From Bacillus sp. Xin1 (GTDB lineage Bacteria; Bacillota; Bacilli; Bacillales; Bacillaceae_G), in NCBI RefSeq assembly GCF_013314535.1, contig NZ_JABUAE010000001.1, positions 372,001-436,000 on the forward strand: a stretch of DNA of 64,000 bases. Reading direction: 5' to 3'. Both the position numbers and the translations under genes were made by a program. Of the stretch, positions 61,530 to 64,000 are shown piece after piece (position 1 is the first letter of the stretch; each line of letters starts with the position of its first letter). The notes beneath the pieces were generated by a model. The model was not told where the DNA came from and did not search any database. It was given only the letters and a program-made list of their open reading frames with translations.

Positions 61530-62546
61530 ATGAGATTGACAGGAAAGCAAACATGGGTATTTCAAAATCATATATTTGTGAATGCAACAGGTACTGCTGT
61601 CGGTCCAAAAGAAGCGGAAGGTCCTCTTGGAAAGTGTTTTGATATTTCATACGATGACTTACACTGCGAGGAAGAAAATTGGGAGCTCGCTGAAAGAAGG
61701 TTGATGAATGATTCAATTCAGCAGGTTATGCGAAAGGGGGATATAAGACCTTCCCAAATTGATTTTTTTTTAGCAGGTGACTTATTAAACCAAACCGTTA
61801 CAGCGAATTATGTGGCACGAGAGCTCGGAATTCCTTTTTTAGGTATGTTTAGTGCTTGTGCAACCTCGATGGAGACACTAGCAATTGGATCGGCTTTTAT
61901 TGATGGCGGTTTTGCTAACCGTGTGATAGCTACGGTTAGTAGTCATAATGCAACTGCAGAACGGCAATTTCGTTATCCAACAGAATATGGGGGGCAAAGG
62001 CCTGGTACAGCTACATCAACTGTTACAGGGGCGGGAACAGCTTTAATTAGTAAAGAACCGAGCGATATTAAAATAACAGCTGCCACCATTGGGAAAGTGC
62101 AAGATTTAGGAATTACAAATCCTTTTGATATGGGATCGGCAATGGCGCCTGCAGCTGCTCATACGATTCAACAACATTTTGAAGATTTAGGGAGAAGTGC
62201 AGCTGATTATGATCTTATTGTTACAGGTGATTTATCAGGTGTTGGAGCGCCAATTACGAAGCAGCTTTTACTTGAGGAAGGATATGATTTAGGGCATGTA
62301 TATAATGATTGCGGATTAATGATTTATCACAAGGATCAAGAAGAGGTTTTTGCAGGTGGAAGTGGTTGCGGTTGTTCGGCAGTTGTAACATACGGACATT
62401 TACTAGAAGAAATGAAAAAAGGAAACTTACAGCGTATTTTTGTAGTTGCAACAGGGGCATTGTTAAGCCCGATTATGATACAGCAAAAAGAAACGATTCC
62501 AACAATTGCACATGGCGTTGTATTTGAAAGGGTAAAAGGAGTGTGA
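61530..62546 (+). CDS. spoVAD: Stage V sporulation protein AD
   Basis: A 338-aa soluble protein with a thiolase/ketoacyl synthase fold that binds dipicolinic acid. Markers are GMFSACATSMETL with the Cys at the former active site, VSSHNATAERQFRYP, and the C-terminal GGSGCGCSAVV. AAGGAG precedes ATG 61530. It is peripheral to the inner spore membrane. Confidence 0.96.
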   Translation: MRLTGKQTWVFQNHIFVNATGTAVGPKEAEGPLGKCFDISYDDLHCEEENWELAERRLMNDSIQQVMRKGDIRPSQIDFFLAGDLLNQTVTANYVARELGIPFLGMFSACATSMETLAIGSAFIDGGFANRVIATVSSHNATAERQFRYPTEYGGQRPGTATSTVTGAGTALISKEPSDIKITAATIGKVQDLGITNPFDMGSAMAPAAAHTIQQHFEDLGRSAADYDLIVTGDLSGVGAPITKQLLLEEGYDLGHVYNDCGLMIYHKDQEEVFAGGSGCGCSAVVTYGHLLEEMKKGNLQRIFVVATGALLSPIMIQQKETIPTIAHGVVFERVKGV

Positions 62547-62549
62547 ATT

Positions 62550-62900
62550 GTGGATTTTGTATACGCGTTTATTGTTGGGGGAGTTATTTGTGTGATAGGA
62601 CAACTTTTATTGGATTTTGCTAAATTAACTCCTGCACATTTAATGGCCACTTTTGTAGTGATTGGAGCGATTTTAGATAGTTTTGGATTATATGATAAAC
62701 TCATAAAATTTGCAGGGGCAGGTGCAACTGTTCCTATAATGAGTTTTGGGCATTCCCTTTTACATGGGGCATTAGAGGCAGCTGAAAAACATGGCTATTT
62801 AGGAATAGGAATTGGTATGTTTAGTTTAACTTCCTCAGGTATTTCAGCAGCGATATTATTTGCGTTCTTTGTGGCACTTATATGTAAACCGAAAGGATAA
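62550..62900 (+). CDS. spoVAEB: Stage V sporulation protein AEB
   Basis: A 116-aa membrane protein related to SpoVAC, with the conserved [20 protein letters not shown] around residues 51-70. It is one of the core SpoVA channel proteins. Start is GTG 62550 behind AAAAGGAGTG, only three bases after the spoVAD stop. Confidence 0.94.
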   Translation: MDFVYAFIVGGVICVIGQLLLDFAKLTPAHLMATFVVIGAILDSFGLYDKLIKFAGAGATVPIMSFGHSLLHGALEAAEKHGYLGIGIGMFSLTSSGISAAILFAFFVALICKPKG

Positions 62901-62905
62901 AACAA

Positions 62906-63484
62906 ATGAGACGAAGGGTTATTTTGGTGACAGACGGAGATGAATATGCAAAGCGAACAATTGAGTTGTTAACAAAGGAATTGGGTGGCAGGTGTATTTC
63001 AGCCTCCCAAAGCAATCCCACTAAATTGACAGGAAAGAAGATTGTTGAGCTGATTATGCAAACGCCATATGACCCTGTATTTGTCATGTTTGATGATAGT
63101 GGATTTATTGGAGAAGGTTCAGGTGAAAAGGCATTAAAATATGTGGCGATGCATAAAAACATTGATGTTCTCGGTATTTTAGCCGTTGCGTCTAATACAC
63201 ATCATTGGGAGTGGGCCCGTGTAGATGTCAGTGTAGATCGAGAAGGCAGATTAACAGAATACGGCGTTGACAAATTTGGATTGCCCGATGGTGAAATTGG
63301 CAGGATTAATGGAGATACGATTTACTGTTTAGATGAATTAAATGTCCCTGTCATTGTTGGAATTGGTGATATTGGAAAAATGTGTGGAAATGATGAATGG
63401 GAACGAGGATCGCCCATTACAAAAAAAGCAATTCAATTAATTTTAGAAAGAAGTGGATTTTATGACGAAACAGAAGAACGTTAA
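62906..63484 (+). CDS. spoVAEA: Stage V sporulation protein AEA
   Basis: A 192-aa soluble protein of the SpoVAEA family ([17 protein letters not shown] at the N-terminus; [13 protein letters not shown] mid-protein; [11 protein letters not shown] near the end). It was grouped with the spore-surface/inner-membrane SpoVA set; its exact task is not known. It lies five bases after spoVAEB and overlaps spoVAF by 23 bp. Confidence 0.93.
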   Translation: MRRRVILVTDGDEYAKRTIELLTKELGGRCISASQSNPTKLTGKKIVELIMQTPYDPVFVMFDDSGFIGEGSGEKALKYVAMHKNIDVLGILAVASNTHHWEWARVDVSVDREGRLTEYGVDKFGLPDGEIGRINGDTIYCLDELNVPVIVGIGDIGKMCGNDEWERGSPITKKAIQLILERSGFYDETEER

Positions 63485-64000
63485 TATCCCGATTTCTTCT
63501 TTTTTAAGTGACAATGAAAATTATTTAAAACAAACAGTTGGACTCGGTGTTACATTTGATGTTGGAATTCGTAAATTTCAAATTCTAGATAAAGAAATCG
63601 GTGTATTATTTGTAAATGGATTGTGTGATACAAACTATATCATTCCAATTTTGGAAGAAGCAGTGGATACGAATGAGATAAGGGATTACGAAGGAGATAC
63701 AGTAAAGCTTTTAGAAAATCGATTTATTCATCAACAAGTAAGTAAAGTGAAAACGATGGATGATGTAATGACACAAGTTTTATCTGGCCTTATTATTATT
63801 TTTGTAGAAGGTGAAACGGAAGCTTTTGTAATTGATGTCCGTAGTTATCCAGGCCGAACACCAACAGAGCCAGATACAGAAAAAGTAGTACGCGGAGCGA
63901 GAGATGGCTTTGTAGAAAATATTGTTGTAAATACAGCACTAATAAGAAGGCGTATTCGTGATCCACGCTTACGAAATGAAATTATCCGGGTAGGGGATCG
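63462..64000 (+). CDS. spoVAF: Stage V sporulation protein AF (5' part)
   Basis: The frame starts at ATG 63462 inside spoVAEA and is still open at the window end, giving 179 residues. They match the N-terminal soluble domain of SpoVAF, a GerA-type A-subunit relative: [53 protein letters not shown]. SpoVAF helps DPA release in germination. The membrane part lies beyond the window. Confidence 0.93.
   Translation, partial: MTKQKNVNIPISSFLSDNENYLKQTVGLGVTFDVGIRKFQILDKEIGVLFVNGLCDTNYIIPILEEAVDTNEIRDYEGDTVKLLENRFIHQQVSKVKTMDDVMTQVLSGLIIIFVEGETEAFVIDVRSYPGRTPTEPDTEKVVRGARDGFVENIVVNTALIRRRIRDPRLRNEIIRVGD

Noticed and set aside
1-64000. CRISPR arrays, tRNA or rRNA genes, intact insertion sequences, prophage genes, defence systems
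   Set aside because: None seen on reading both strands; xerD is the housekeeping recombinase by context.

Overview
The window is low-GC Gram-positive chromosome from an endospore former. It fits the Bacillus cereus group best: the sporulation loci dacF-spoIIAA-spoIIAB-sigF and spoVA, spoIIM and mciZ are present, the biotin operon is bioADFHCB, there is an LPXTG-anchored nucleotidase, and gene order runs proC-yqjP-yqjQ and yqkC-yqkD-yqkE-yqkF-mciZ-nudF-spoIIM-fur-yqzK-xerD-deoB-punA-dacF much as in B. subtilis. No rRNA, tRNA, intact insertion sequence, prophage or CRISPR array was seen.

Layout. 1-3413: end of sdaAA, proC, yqjP, yqjQ, yqzH. 3640-8818: arginine operon argCJBDF behind a sigma-A promoter overlapped by ARG-box-like sequence. 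8946-14434: a tyrosine-rich micro-ORF, a MarR regulator, an SGNH hydrolase, a wall-anchored cyclic-nucleotide phosphodiesterase/nucleotidase behind PhoP-box-like repeats, and an NhaC antiporter whose leader is a T-box with a duplicated antiterminator/terminator module (14554-14925). 15057-21813: bioADFHCB under a BirA-type operator, bracketed by two related small secreted proteins. 21836-25733: ribDE-ribBA-ribH on the minus strand under an FMN riboswitch. 25863-34548: crcB pair, CDGSH protein, yqkC, yqkD, a GNAT, a LacI regulator, a YuiF-like antiporter, an alpha/beta hydrolase, an HTH+RHH protein and a secreted 5'-nucleotidase. 34783-41491: yqkE, a GrpB protein, two aldo/keto reductases, mciZ, nudF, a GNAT, spoIIM, fur, yqzK, xerD. 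41504-41811: an unexplained structured non-coding segment between 13-nt direct repeats. 41976-54766: a YtkA-domain lipoprotein, deoB-punA-pdp, corA, a purine permease, a SIMPL protein, a MarR regulator, a secreted protein, a truncated LprI-type gene and a ytrAB-permease-permease operon with its AGTGTA-N13-TACACT operator. 54924-64000: dacF, spoIIAA-AB-sigF, a sodium symporter with a 33-aa MetS subunit, and spoVAA-AB-AC-AD-AEB-AEA-AF (the last runs off the end).

The genes combine into amino-acid and vitamin synthesis modules with classic RNA or repressor control, nucleoside salvage, phosphate-starvation functions, and a sporulation/germination backbone in which forespore (sigF, dacF, spoVA) and mother-cell (spoIIM, mciZ) genes carry recognisable sigma-F/G or sigma-E promoters. 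I found no clear new defence or mobile system. The most unusual items are the half-tandem T-box, the 41.5-41.8 kb element, the tyrosine-rich micro-ORF, the paired repeat proteins around the biotin operon, two PhoP-box arrays and the decayed LprI gene.
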